64,000 bases of DNA from Himantopus leucocephalus (lineage: Eukaryota > Chordata > Aves > Charadriiformes > Recurvirostridae), in contig RSEF01000017.1 of the NCBI GenBank assembly GCA_003993805.1, positions 8,867,616 to 8,931,615 on the forward strand. Reading direction: 5' to 3'. The notes beneath the pieces were generated by a model, which searched no databases, had not been told where the DNA came from, and saw nothing but the letters and a program-made list of their open reading frames with translations. Position 1 is the stretch's first letter. Each line of letters starts with the position of its first letter. Made by a program: the position numbers and the translations under genes. Shown piece by piece: positions 21,513-33,290 of this stretch.

Positions 21513-22502
21513 ATAATAAAAAAATTTAAATTAAATGAAAACCAGCGAAGCTTTCCTTTGCGAAACTCCACAGCAGCTCGGTCCTGGCATGGTCCCACCG
21601 ATGCTCAAGGGACCCTCTGTGGATAGCGCTGGTTTGGCTGAGTGGTGGTGGAGCACAGAGCTGATTTGCTCCGTGCCCTTGGACCCTGCCTCTTCCTTAG
21701 CCTGCTTGACTCCCTGCACGTCCAACCCCCTGCCTCTGTCCCTCGCCGGACTCACAAACGCTGCTGCGAGGACTCCCCATCCCGATACTCGTTCTTGCTC
21801 AGCGTATTCAACGCAACTTTCTCCTTACACAGGAGGGGACAGTTTGGGCTTTTGAAATCCATGGCACGTCCACTTCTTGGTGCAAAATGCTTTTCACCTT
21901 GTGAAATGTTTAGATAGCTGAAGTGAGCAGGAGGGACGGGGTTTGTTTTGCATCCCCCCCCCGGCTTCAAGCTTCCTTTTCATGCAGGGGCAGAAGCCAA
22001 TATTTGTTCTTCAGGCTCCCTCATGCTCCTGCATGCATTTCAGCCAGCTCCCTCTGTCCCTTCTCATCTTCCGCCTCGGTCTTATTTCAACAGCTTGAAA
22101 TTGAAACAAACAGGCAGTTTTTTGCACTTGACTCTCCCACCGCTCCAGGGGCTGAAATGACACTACAGCGACCAGCTTTGCTTCATCATCTGAGTTTGCC
22201 GCAGCCGTAAGATGCAAACCCCAAAGCGAGCTAACCAAATTAACCACAGGGGCAATTCTCTGCTTGCCAACGTCCCCAGCACTGAAGAGCAGGGACGAGA
22301 GCTGGGAGCAAAGAGGGGCTGTTTGCCCCTCACCGCTAGCCCTGCCCCTCGCCTCTGCCCACAGCTCTGCCCAGGCCACCCGGGGCATCTCCCCGCCGGG
22401 GTGCCCATCTCTTCCCTGCAGTCGCCTAACACGCCTCCCTGGCCTTTCTCCTTGCTTCCAACCGCCTAACGCCTCTCCCACCTCCACCGCTCACATCCGC
22501 AG
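21513..22502. other. Unique non-coding DNA
   Basis: Several overlapping open frames (up to 158 codons on the minus strand) in GC-rich sequence, none with a recognisable product or good splice sites. Nothing else seen. Confidence 0.4.
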
Positions 22503-22681
22503 ATCAAGTCTGCAGTTTCACGGCGTTAGAAACTTCAGAAGGTCCCTGCATTTCAAAGGGCCAGTGGGGAAGAACGCGAGATGCCCTCCCCGTAGTCGGG
22601 CTTTGAGCTCCACGGATCAGTGGTGAAGCACCCAAGGATGTGAACTCAGCCTTCGGCTCTGTCACCCGCGCGCTTTGAGAA
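22503..22681 (+). other. Exon-like segment, probably non-coding if real
   Basis: A strong acceptor (ctcccacctccaccgctcacatccgcag) and a near-perfect donor (GAGAA|gtaagt) bracket 179 bases. All three frames contain stops, so it cannot be an internal coding exon. It would fit a long non-coding RNA or an untranslated exon. Confidence 0.2.
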
Positions 22682-23076
22682 GTAAGTGAGGGGAAGTATT
22701 TAACTGTGGCTATAGCTGCACATCAGACAGCCCTTGATGTCACTTACAGACCAGGGTATTTCAGTTCAGAGAGACACTAATTTATCCACTTCCGCTGCCA
22801 TGCATATGGGAAAAAAAAAATGTTGCGGGGATTTCTCCTCCAAAATACCTCTGAACAAACGTTCTCATTTAGACCAGCAGTGCCAATCCCCTGTGAAAGT
22901 GGGAGGACTTCAACATTCAAAATGCAGAGACAATTAAAAACGCCTTCCCCCCCCCTCCCAAAATGGGGAAATATATTCTTTTACCTAACATAGTCATCAG
23001 TGGAATCCATCCTCATTTGCAAGCACAAGGAAATCCATCATGCAGTTCTAATTTACGGTGCTCAGCGGTTTTGCAG

Positions 23077-23265
23077 GAGATGGAGACAGCAGCGGACACA
23101 GGGAGGTTGCTTAATCGGTTGCTGGAGAAGGCTCTCATTTCCCTCCCGGCTCTCACACACATGAGCAGGAGCTGGAAGAGACACGGGACCTTGAATACCA
23201 AAGCAGAACTTGAGACGGGTTATGTAGGTGCTTATCCGGGAGTAATGAGGACGAAGGTGCAGTAA
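23077..23265 (+). other. Open segment after an acceptor, carrying the LNRLLEKAL motif
   Basis: An acceptor-like site (gctcagcggttttgcag) precedes a frame that stays open to a TAA at 23263-23265. Near its start it codes LLNRLLEKAL at 23107-23136. A second frame 790 bases downstream codes ILNRLLDKAL with mostly synonymous codon differences. No family recognised. It may be a real duplicated exon or a coincidence of leucine-rich frames. Confidence 0.2.
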
Positions 23266-23862
23266 TAGAAGCCTTTGTGTCTAATAAAGGGAAATTTATT
23301 CAGAAGGCTCCCGGAAAGTCAGACCACGACAATATTAACCTCAACTAGTCGCTTCCTGATCCGAATCTCTAAGTGGCAAGAAAAAAATTACATCCCCTCG
23401 CCACCCTGCAGAAACAAATGTAACTGGGGACAGCGGTGACAAAACACACTCTCAGAAATCTGTGGTGGGTGCTGCCCGATGGAGCTGGTGTGTCCCACAG
23501 AGGTCCCGCGTCAAGGTTTGCAAGGACAGAGGAACAAGAGGAGCTCAAGGCCAGGGAGTTTCACAGGGTGCCACATCCCTGGGTTTGGTTTGGTTTGGGT
23601 TTTTTTTTCGTTTTCCCCCTCTTTCTGATGCAAAACATCGACAGCGTGGGGGGTGCCTGGTTCATACACGAAGGGAGCAGGAGCAGCCTGGTGGGGGGGC
23701 TGCTCACAGCCAGCCCCCTCCAAACCTCCTGGAGAGCAGAGCCTTCCTCCGGGGCAGCCGGCAAGATGTTGCATCCCCCCGAAGCAGCAGCTGCCCCCAA
23801 AGGAAGACCTGCTCTGCACCTCCCTTCCTAAACTCCCACCAGCCTCAGTTCTGCATCCCTGA

Positions 23863-24049
23863 ATCTCACGCAGCCGTGGCGGCAGTAGCGGTTATCCTGA
23901 ACAGATTACTGGACAAAGCGTTGCGATTTGTGCTGAATCAAAGATGCTCCAGCCAGGAGCGAGGGATTAGGTCATGTCTCCAGACTTCGCACATGTCGGC
24001 GGTGTCCGAGGCGATGTCGACACCCTCCCTGCCTGCTCGGCTCTCGTAA
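23863..24049 (+). other. Open segment carrying the LNRLLDKAL motif
   Basis: The frame codes ILNRLLDKAL at 23894-23923 and continues to a TAA at 24047-24049. An acceptor-like site (catccctgaatctcacgcag) lies just before. Codons for the shared peptide differ from the 23.1 kb copy almost only at synonymous positions (aat/aac, cgg/aga, ttg/tta, aag/aaa, gct/gcg, ctc/ttg). Function unknown. Confidence 0.2.
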
Positions 24050-24484
24050 GGAATCCTTGTTTCCTTTCAGACAGGCAAAGCAGCTTTTGCCCCAGCTTTT
24101 TGGACCTGTGCTTAAAGCATGACCCAGCATACTCCCGAGGAACAGCAGATGAATATGTATTGTGCCTTTTCTGTGGGTACTTTTAATGCAATTTTGCTGA
24201 CGAGCTCTTAAATCTATTTTTATTGCTGCTAAAGTGCCTTACAATCCTTCAAGGTAAATGCAAAACTGGCCGGGTTTCATGCTCCCCCGCTGTCCCCGCT
24301 CGCGGGTGATGTGCCAGGAGCGGTTTGCGGTGCCTCCCTGGCACCGACCGACGGTGCGATGTTGGTTACACACTTAAATTTGGGTGAAAGAAAACCTGTC
24401 AGGGGGAAGACGTCTGGCTCGAAGAGACTTTTCACAGCAAGCGGAAGGAAATAAAGGGCAGGCAGCTCTGTCAGAACCATAAAT

Positions 24485-24625
24485 GTTTAATCAATTCTTG
24501 CTTAACTCGGCAAACCTTTCTTGGATAGAAAGTTTGCAATTATTACCTGGATCAAGACAGCTTAATTAAGCAATTAGGATGTAAAGTTAACAGCCCTTGC
24601 AGAATGAGTTGCAGTGCTTTAATTT
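24485..24625. other. Homeodomain-motif-rich block, possible enhancer
   Basis: Contains the 12-base palindrome GCTTAATTAAGC at 24560-24571, followed at once by AATTAGG, and further TAAT cores (ttgcaattattacctgg). It is AT-rich, high-complexity and has no open frame. Palindromic TTAATTAA-type sites suit homeodomain dimers. Regulatory role inferred. Confidence 0.28.
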
Positions 24626-25120
24626 CAGAATTGCTCGTGCATGTAGGAGAATAACGGTTTGGGAAAAGATAACTTTTTTTCTTTTTCTCCCCCCAAAACA
24701 CCACCACCATCAAATTAATAGGATAGGTCACAACCCCACTCGCTGATGGGAATTTTGCCTGCATCGGGATGCAGTAACTCACCGAATAAAGCCCCGTCCT
24801 CAGCCTTGCACCAGCCGGAGACGATGGCTCCTTGGAGAGCCCACTGAAGACAGGACGTCTCTCAGACCGACTTCAAGTCCCTCCTGTGGCTTCCCGGGAA
24901 CCACACAAGTAAACAAGCCAGTGAGATGGCTCCAGGGAGTAACGTGCTGGTCCACATCCAAAATCTACTGAAACGGGGCTGCAACTTTCTAATGGTTTTC
25001 AGCACCAACACCAAACCACACTTGGAAGGGGCAGCCAGGGTCGGGATGCAGAATCGAGGGGCACAGGACACAGAGGTTGGGCATCTGCCTAATTTGCATG
25101 CTTTCTCCATCCATTTATAG

Positions 25121-25248
25121 GGAGACCGTGGACATTTTGGCAGCAGAAGCACCCCTCCATCACAGCATGGTGAAATACCAGCGGAAAAGAAATGCCACGT
25201 GCAAGTTCCCCACCTCCACCTTGGTGGACCTGACTTGCTGTCCTATGA
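25121..25248 (+). other. Exon-like segment (isolated), + strand
   Basis: An acceptor (ttgcatgctttctccatccatttatag) and donor (CTATGA|gtaaga) bracket 128 bases. Two frames are open: one starts in phase 0, the other codes ETVDILAAEAPLHHSMVKYQ. Frames on the minus strand are open too. No family recognised. Pseudo-exon or non-coding RNA exon are equally possible. Confidence 0.2.
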
Positions 25249-27570
25249 GTAAGACATCTCGATGTGGTGGCCGGCAGTACTACACAGCACAGCTTCTCTT
25301 TCTGCGGGTTTGGAGAAAGCCAGTATTCCACAGAATAAGCCTACCGGGTTTGTAAGCTACTTAACCTCTATCTCCGGTGACCTAGAAACACCCCAGCTCC
25401 TTTGGTGTCCCATGTGCTCACATCCTCCCCTGCCCACGGATGGATTTGACAGCTCCTGATGCTCGGAAGACAGGCTAAGCCCGAGGCTGAGCTGAAGGAG
25501 TGTAACATGACTGAGGAAAGTATAAAGCTGAGTGATTTTTGACTTGGGTCATAAAATCTTTATGGTAAGTAAGACGAACCCCTTGAGGCTTGAAATTGTA
25601 AAATTCTGGTTCCGGGCTGTTGGTCCTGGAAATTAAATTCCCATTCTGCAGTCTCAGATGTGCCTTACGCAATATTCAGTGGTACCATCCAAGAGCGAGA
25701 AGTGATGCTCGCCAGCCTATGTTCCACCATGACCACCAGGAGGTAACAACAGGGGCTTGCTTGGTCCGGCGTTCGCTGGTCCGGAGAAGACATGAAAGAA
25801 ATGATGGGTTTGCAGCTCACAGTAAAAATTATCCGGGAAGTGCTACACTCTGAGAATAGGGACATTTCTCCATTACTTCCACTCCTGCGGTTAATAGCGT
25901 GAATCCTCCAACACATCCATCTAAATGTGTCTGACAGAGAGGGCTCCAGCTTGGACCCTGGCCAACGCTCACGGTGCTTTCGCTGCTTGGATGGGGTTTG
26001 GGGTCACCCTCTGCCTTTTGGGGTCTGATCTAATGGCAGCTGAAGTCAATGGGAACCTTAATAAGGACAATTACACTCACGATAGATGAGCAGAAGAATG
26101 AGAAAGGAAATGGGTTTCCATTTCAGGGTATTAATTTAAACCGCTCCCTTGGGGCTGTCCCTTTAAGGAAGTCTAAAATCGTATTTAAAGGCTGCAGGCA
26201 CAAAACACAGCTTTTTCTTAATATCTTTGGGTAATTAAAATCTGGCGGTGGGGGAGGATTAGCACAGGTTATATATAGTATTTCAATTTAAACTTCTTCT
26301 CATCCCTTGAAGTTTCTACTTATTATTTTTTTAACAAACTTTAATCTAGCTACCATAGATCTGCAAATTAGACCTAGCGAGGTCCAGCTCATGTGAGACA
26401 CTGCTGACATGTTCGATTTGGAAGATGATGGGCTGACGGAATAGCCTGAGCTGTGTGGGCTGAGGATCTGGCCAGAAAAACGCAGATGTGGGAAAACTGA
26501 TCTTGACTGGAATTAATGTTTTGTAAGCAGCAAAGACAAGGCTGAATTAGCTGAGATTTCAAGCCAGAGATGCCCAGTCGTGGTCCTGCCTCCGTCACGT
26601 ACCCAAGAGCCACCTTCAAACCATGCCCAGTGCCTGGTCTAGGTCCGAAGTGGGGTTGTGCTTCCCCATTGTGGGGATGGAGCAGAGCAGCTGGCCCCAG
26701 GGCTGGACCGTCAGAAAGCTGAGAGGTTTGGACAGGAGAAAGGCAGAAGTTTTAAGTAGAAAATTCAGGACTTCAGTAAATTGCAGTGCAGCTCAGAAGC
26801 ACGACCAAGAGCTTGCAAAAAAACCCTCATGAAGTGACCATCCCGTTGGGTAACACATAGAACAAAATGAGGAGGCTGGTGGCCAGTCAGGCTGCCACGG
26901 ATGCGCACCCAAGGGATGCCCAGCGACGGGGCGATGCAGCAGCCCCCCTAACCTCAGCGCCTCCGTTTCCACTGGCCTTACTCGCATGGGAAAGAACAGC
27001 CCAGAATTCAGCAGATAATGATGAAGCCTCTTTAGGCTCCCCTGACAGAAAGCCACTTTAATAATCTATACGCCATGGTTGATTGAATAGGGAAAAAGCC
27101 AACAACAGCGCAGCAACTCAAATCAATGCTCGATAGCAACCTATTGTTTGTTTCCTCCAACAGTCCTACAGGACGACTCCTTCCTCACAGCTCCATCTCG
27201 CCCTGAAAATGCCACAGACCTTGTACGTAGGGAAATTGGAAATAAAACTCTCAGATGCCCATTGGCTACCTTGGGGTGGGGGGGCAACAACACGTACATT
27301 TATTTATCATTGGACATTCCAGCTGGAAATAAAATACCAGTTGTAATTTGTCACGCTGAAAATATGGCAGCGTTTTTTTATTCTCCATTCCCCCTTCTTC
27401 TGCCCATCAACAAAAGTGGGTGGAAGTCAAAATTGCTGAGCAAAAATATAATGTATGTACATAAGGAGAGGAAGCAAACGACCGGGATTACAATTTATTG
27501 CAGAGACCGTAGGCGGCGTATGTGATTGCACACAAGGAAATTGCCAGAGATGCAGATATTTTGCAGAGCT
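25249..27570. other. Unique non-coding DNA
   Basis: No gene recognised. The text gctgaagtcaatgggaac near 26040 matches an old dispersed motif also seen near 2990. 26200-26390 is AT-rich and complex. Short open frames lack splice support. Confidence 0.45.
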
Positions 27571-27609
27571 TCTTATTTACTTTCTTTTTTACTTTGCAAG
27601 TAAATAAGA
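27571..27609. repeat. Perfect 12-bp inverted repeat, 15-base loop
   Basis: tcttatttactt (27571-27582) and its exact reverse complement aagtaaataaga (27598-27609) flank a pyrimidine-rich loop. The arms hold TATTTAC/GTAAATA, a forkhead-type core (GTAAAYA) in opposite orientations. It could be a hairpin or a pair of inverted forkhead sites. Confidence 0.8.
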
Positions 27610-29560
27610 TATTCAATAAGAGTTGGCAATTTTCTCACATGCAGCCTCCAAACAGCTCTCTATTTTTGATGATGAGTAGTAATTCCAACATTTCACCTTA
27701 AAAAAACCCAACACACACACATACAAAACCACCCAATCTCCCGCACTTTATGTTTTCCTAATGGAAAAGGTTTAGTCTGGTAAGAAATTACCATTCATTT
27801 GTGAAAACCATTTGATTACTTAAAAAATCACTACTGCACACACTGAGCCATACCGATGTGTGGTATTGTACTGCTGAAATACCGCGGCTCTTTTTGAGAT
27901 CTCTTTGGTATTGATATGAAACTCAGATGACATCAATGGGTCAGGGGACCCGGGAGAGCTGTGAAATATCCATCCCATTGGCATCCGTCTTCCTTAGCTG
28001 CATTGACTGGAAACATCAGATGCAATTTCTTGGAGACGTGGCCCAGAATGGCAATTTGGAGCCAGGGAAGGTGGTGAGAAGTGAACCCAGCCGGGCAGTC
28101 TGTCTCCAGGAGAGGGTCGGGAAGCACGGCCATCCCTCCCAACCAGCTGCTCGGGGATCAGAGCCATTTGCAAAAGAAGATTTCCAGATGGTCTAGAAGC
28201 AGGCCAACACCAGGCCAACCCACTGCGGTCTGTCGGCAATGAATATAGATGGTACCTAGTATCACATTACCAAGAGGAGCATTTATCCTCATCATCAGTG
28301 GCGTGTTTTGCCCTCTCTCCTTCTTGGAAGAGACCTCTAGGGAAGACACCGAAACACTTCTGCATCTGCAGGCAGCTCTTGTAAGCTTTGGGGAAACAGG
28401 GCCAAACGCAAAAGCATATATTTCATTCATCCGTTCGTTTATTTTCAGGTATCTGCCATTGGAAATCAATGGTCATTAGACTGTCACCACCAGCTTCAAC
28501 CCCACCCCTCAGCCGGGTGGTCAAGGGAAAGGCTGTAGGAGCCAAGTGACTGATCGGCGTCACAGTTTGAAGGATGGGTAGAAGTAGGAAGGGGGGAAGA
28601 GAGACCTTTCAAGAGCGGGTACGAGACAAACGAATGGCTTAACTCCTGCACCTTGATATTTTTACCCTAACAAGAAGAGGCTTGCATGGCAGTGGCATGG
28701 ACATGCGACTGTGTCTGTTCATGTGCCTTTCCTTTTTCTCCCCCAACATTTGAGCCCATGGTCGATATCAGCTGATGCCGACAGAGGCTGAAAGTCTCCA
28801 AGATATTAAGTTCCTAAAAGTTTTGGCAAAATAAGTAGAGAGTCTCCACTTGTGTCCCCAGAGGCAAGTGGCTCCAGTGTGACCTCCCTCTTGGGAGCAG
28901 CCACCGGAGAAAGGTGGGAGGGAAGGGCTGGGAACTGTGACTCCTCCTCCTTCCCAGCAAAGACTTGCTTTAAATACCACCTGCCAAACTCAGCCTTACC
29001 TCCAGGCTCTCAACAGCACCGTGTCTGGGTTTGGAAACAGCTGCTGAGGGCACCTGAGCCCATCCGTGGCCATGGACCCATGGACAGAGTTTCCTGCACA
29101 CTCTCAGAACCCGGCTCGTTTCGGTGAGCGCGCTGCTCTCAGCCGTGTCCTGGGTCCCACTTCTCATCTGTCACCGAAGAGACCGGGCAGAAGAACAACT
29201 CCCATTGAAACCAGTGGTGTTAAACACGTGCAGATGAGCACGTGGCTCAGCTAGGGAGGGTGGGAGGCTGAAGCCGGTGGCTGCGTGCCGAGGCTGTGCC
29301 TTGCGGCACGGAAAGCTCCCGGGAAGATGCATCTCAGACACTGAATTAGCTCCCTGCAGCTTAAAAAAGGCAGTGAATAATGTCGACAGGAAAATGAGCA
29401 CAGGACAATCTGGCTGTCATCCAGTTTATCCAAATATTGCTATTTTTGGCTTTGTTCGAGTTTCTTTGCAGCTCAGAGGCACATCCCAAGATCCCAGTGC
29501 GTTTGATCTGGAACGTACTGAATAATTCCCTTTAAACAATAATAAAAGAGGAATTCTTGA
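27610..29560. other. Unique non-coding DNA
   Basis: A frame at 27927-28196 (89 codons) has an acceptor-like site near 28000 (catccgtcttccttag) and weak donors. It resembles no family. A short ACACAC run lies near 27710. Near 29197-29217 cccattgaaaccagtgg resembles the inverted old motif noted elsewhere. Confidence 0.4.
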
Positions 29561-29565
29561 CACCG

Positions 29566-29592
29566 CCGCCATAGCAACGACTGATGTCATAA
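29566..29592 (+). promoter_or_regulatory. X1/X2-like RFX-CRE composite site
   Basis: cgccatagcaacgactgatgtcataaa places an RFX half-site (CCATAGCAAC) three bases before a CRE-like TGATGTCA. This spacing recalls the X1-X2 boxes of MHC class II-type promoters, which bind RFX and CREB. No CCAAT Y-box follows at the usual distance, and no exon was recognised downstream. Confidence 0.35.
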
Positions 29593-30082
29593 ATGCGGGA
29601 GCATGACTTCATGGCAGGACCCCAGTTCAGAGGGAACTTTTTTTACTCAAGAGCAAATATCACCTGCCGTAGAGTGGGGAATACAGAAAACTGAGTAAAC
29701 AACAGGTCGTTGTTTTGCATAAATGTCCTTTTACCTCAAGCACTGCCGAGGATGAATACCCCTTTCTGAGGCATCAGACGGGTGGTTACACGCAGCTCTC
29801 CATGCTTTGCAGGGGAGGTTTTACAGGTACTAACCCATTCCCAGCCCTCCCTCGGGGGGGCCTCCAGCACTGGACTGCACAAGCTATGAGGCTGCTAAAT
29901 AATTCCAGTAAGATAAAGGTTTTCTCTAGTTTTTCTCGGCACTTGCAGCGCAGCGGAGCTGTGCTGAGCCTGGACCTGGGTGGAAACCAGGGGGTCGTCA
30001 CCCAGCCCCTGCTTCCCGCGCCGGCTGTGGCTGCGGAGAAAGCTGTCCTTGTATACAGGGAGCATCTGCACTGGGTTGTGCT

Positions 30083-30177
30083 GGATGAATACAAGCCATC
30101 CGGGTAAATGCAAGCCGTCTGGGTGAATGCAAGCCACCCCGGTGAGCACAAGCTATCTGGGGGAATACAGGCCATCA
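30083..30177 (+). repeat. 19-bp minisatellite, five copies
   Basis: Five units of 19 bases start at 30083, 30102, 30121, 30140 and 30159, with consensus near gggtgaatgcaagccatct. The period is exact while the units differ by several bases, so the array is old enough to have diverged. On the minus strand it produces a repeating translation in two open frames, which is an artefact. Confidence 0.88.
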
Positions 30178-33100
30178 CCGATGGGTGCTGCGGTGAGAGG
30201 CTCTGCTGGAGGAGCTCCTTGCACATCCCGGGGACTGCTCGCAGGATGGCTCACTGCCGCTGAGCCGAGTGGCTCTTAAAAGGCATTCTGGACAAAAATA
30301 AAATGTACCGAGGCATTTTAAATTCAGCCCGGAGGCGATTTCTGTCTGCAGCCCTTGGTTCACATCACCATCTGGCAGGAGGAGCTGAAATCCATTTCCA
30401 TCAGAGGGCTTGCCAGCAAGCAAAATGAAGTGAAGGTGGAGGCTGGTTTCTCAAAAAGCGAGGGCTCTTTCAGAGCTCCCGCTGCCTGGCAGCTCCCGAG
30501 ACCAACGCCTGGGGAAGCTTTTACTTGAGACCATGTTGTCATTGCCTAAATCTGCAGTGAAAAGCAAACCTGGAGAGGTCTTTGTCTCTCCAAGTCCGCG
30601 ATACACTGTCTGGGGCAGTGGCCAAGGCTCAGAAAATTCAGCTGCTCCTCGACTAACTACTTAAGGAGTCCTTTCTGCTGGTCTGTACTTCTAGAAAGCA
30701 AACACCTTCTTAGCGGCTTCCCTTTCATGAATAACTTGAAATCTGAGGGCGAGGACCAAACCGCAGCATCCCACCGCAGCGCCCAGTGCTCGCTGCCCGC
30801 AGGGAGAAGCCGCGGGGCACGCCTGGACGTTCAAGGTGTGTTTTAGCCTGAGCCCAAAATAAGGCAGAGGAGAAGGTGAGCCTCAGTTCTCTAAAGATGT
30901 TGCATATCTATGCGCATATTTCAAGTAATATTTTGTCAGTCAACATTTTACAACAGAGAGGACTGTGTCTAAAGGGAGTCTGATTTTCCTACCCGTGACG
31001 GTGCCTGCCTGCCAATAACAAATAGATTCATTTATAAAATCTCTGTCATTGTCACCAGGCAAGTTTCTCCAGGGCTACTGAGCCATGGGCCTCAGGCCAA
31101 GTTATATTGCTCGCTTCATCATCCCGCACGGCTGTGTTGCCTGCACCAAATTTTCACTATCTATTATTCACATCAGCCTGGGGTTTGAGGAAACAGATTT
31201 CCAATAGTTTGCAAATATCACACTCGGAACAAAAGCCATTTCCCTTCCGCAGAAAAAAACCCCACACAGGAACGTGCACTAGAGGCCTCAGCGGGTCCCT
31301 GCCACGAGACCGAGGAGCGATTTTGCTGCTTTGTGGGTTTTCTGCCTGGCAGCGACAGGCAGAGGACACAGCGGAGACCCTGGACACGAGCACTGGATGC
31401 TCCGGAGGTGCCAGCCGGGATCCCGGCAGCCACGCCGCAGCCGCGGGGGAGCTAACCCTGCCTGCCCGCGCAGCAGCTCCGCTGGCTCTAAAAAAAGCCC
31501 GTCTGACAACCTGCAGGCTGCCCTGCAGTTATAAATAGCAAAGAGCAAGTCTGAAGCACCCCGGCGACGCGTGGTTCGCCTTAAAGTCGCGATTCCCACC
31601 CGGCTGGGACAGGGACGGAGAAGCGCAGCGATGCCCTGGGGAGAAGGCAGGGAGAGGAGCCAAGCACCCGCTTGCGTCTTCCTCCCCTGCCACAACCAGG
31701 TTGATGGGAAAGAGAGGTCAAGGGCACAGTTCGGAGCACGGTTTGTTCAGGGGATTGGCGTGAACAGGCTTAAATCTCCCCGATTTCTCACCCCCTGCTG
31801 CGAGTGAGCCCAGGAGGGGCTGTGTCCTCTCCAGGGGCAGGGCTGGAGGGCTTGCACGGCTCTCCTCCTTGAAAGATACTCCCTTTCCCTTCTTAAAAGA
31901 TATTTCCATTTAACGATCCAGCATTTCTCCTCCCTCCCCGGTAATAACCGCATTTCAGCCACCGAACTGGGACAAACGGCTTGACGCTGATTTCATATTT
32001 ATTTGTTGTCCTTGAGATTAAGTATTCTTAAATAATAACACCAAAAAGGCTTAGAGCAACAGATGAAATTCTTCTGAGCTCCCATTAATTCAGCACAGCG
32101 AAGAGAATTGAGATTACAGGGGTGGGGTCAGGCTCTGCCCACAGCAAGGTACAGGATTTATTTTTCCCGAAACAACCAGGTTCTTCTGAACTGGTGCATA
32201 CACGGTTTCACGTAGAAGCTTAAAACCAGGGGAACGTTAATCAGCTTTTACGGTCCATGCCTTTAATCAAAGCCTGTTGTAATTAACGCACACACTAATA
32301 ACTCTATAAATGCAGGCTAGAGTTAATAGGGAGAGTTTGCACAAAAGGAATTTCAAGTAGAAAACGCAGTTCGGGGTGTTTCTGGCTGCGGGCTGAGTGT
32401 GGGTACAGAGCAGGCAGCCTGCCGCCCCGCAGCGGGGCCGCTCTCCGCTTGCCCTCACCGGGGTACGCGTGCCCCGGCAAACCCGGGAGTGTTTGCATCC
32501 CGGCGGTGGCGGGGGGATAGCCTGGAGCAGCGGCTGGAGCGCTCCAGGGAAGGGGCCGCGCTCTCCCTGCATCACAGTGTGCCAGTTACATTCTTCACAA
32601 GTAAAACCCCAACTGATCTGGTGAACGCTAAACGCCAGCAAAAGGCAGGACGGGGAAAAGGGTGCGCGGGTGGGTGCTTTCCCCCCTTCGGAGCTGCCAC
32701 CCCGCACGGCGGGAGGGTGAAGCCGGCGCTGGCCGCCCAGCTGGACCAGATACAAAAGCCACATCTGGAGGCGGGCGGGAAAGGAACGCGCCGGCATCAC
32801 CCTGCTCAGAGTGCCAGCGCGGGGCTGGGGACAGCCAGAGTCCTGCCCTGCCATCAAATATTAAGTGCTTTCCTTAAGAAAAAAGCCTTTGGTTACTGGG
32901 CGGAGAGAAACAGGGAAACTTGTTGAATTAATCCGGAGATTTAATGTCCAGCTGTTGTGGAGTTTACAGGCATAAAAGATTATTGTGCTTGGAGGTCCTA
33001 TGCCACAGAGACTAACAATTTTTGCTGCAATGGGGCTATCAAGAACTGGGATTGTGTTTTATGGGGCTGATATATGACTCTATAAAGGAGAGACAAGATC

Positions 33101-33290
33101 TCTTTCTTTTCTCTGTGAGTAGCTGGTGTGTCGCGCTACAAAGCTACAATAAACTCAGTTTAAGCATTCAGGGACTCCAACGCAGCAATGCCAAAGTCTT
33201 CATATTATTACTATTAATTATTACTATTATTACATTAATTTCTGAGGCATCAATCTCCATACTATCTGGGAACTGTGACATAAATTTAGC
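30178..33290. other. Unique non-coding DNA with a CpG-rich patch
   Basis: A strong donor-like site (GAGAAG|gtgagc) lies near 30875, but all frames leading to it from the likely acceptor are closed. 32400-32560 is CpG-rich (ccgccccgcagcggggccgct, cccggcggtggcgggg). An imperfect (ATT)n tract lies at about 33200-33240. No gene recognised. Confidence 0.45.

Noticed and set aside
29786..30226. Repetitive secreted-like minus-strand peptide
   Set aside because: The repeats come from the 19-bp minisatellite.
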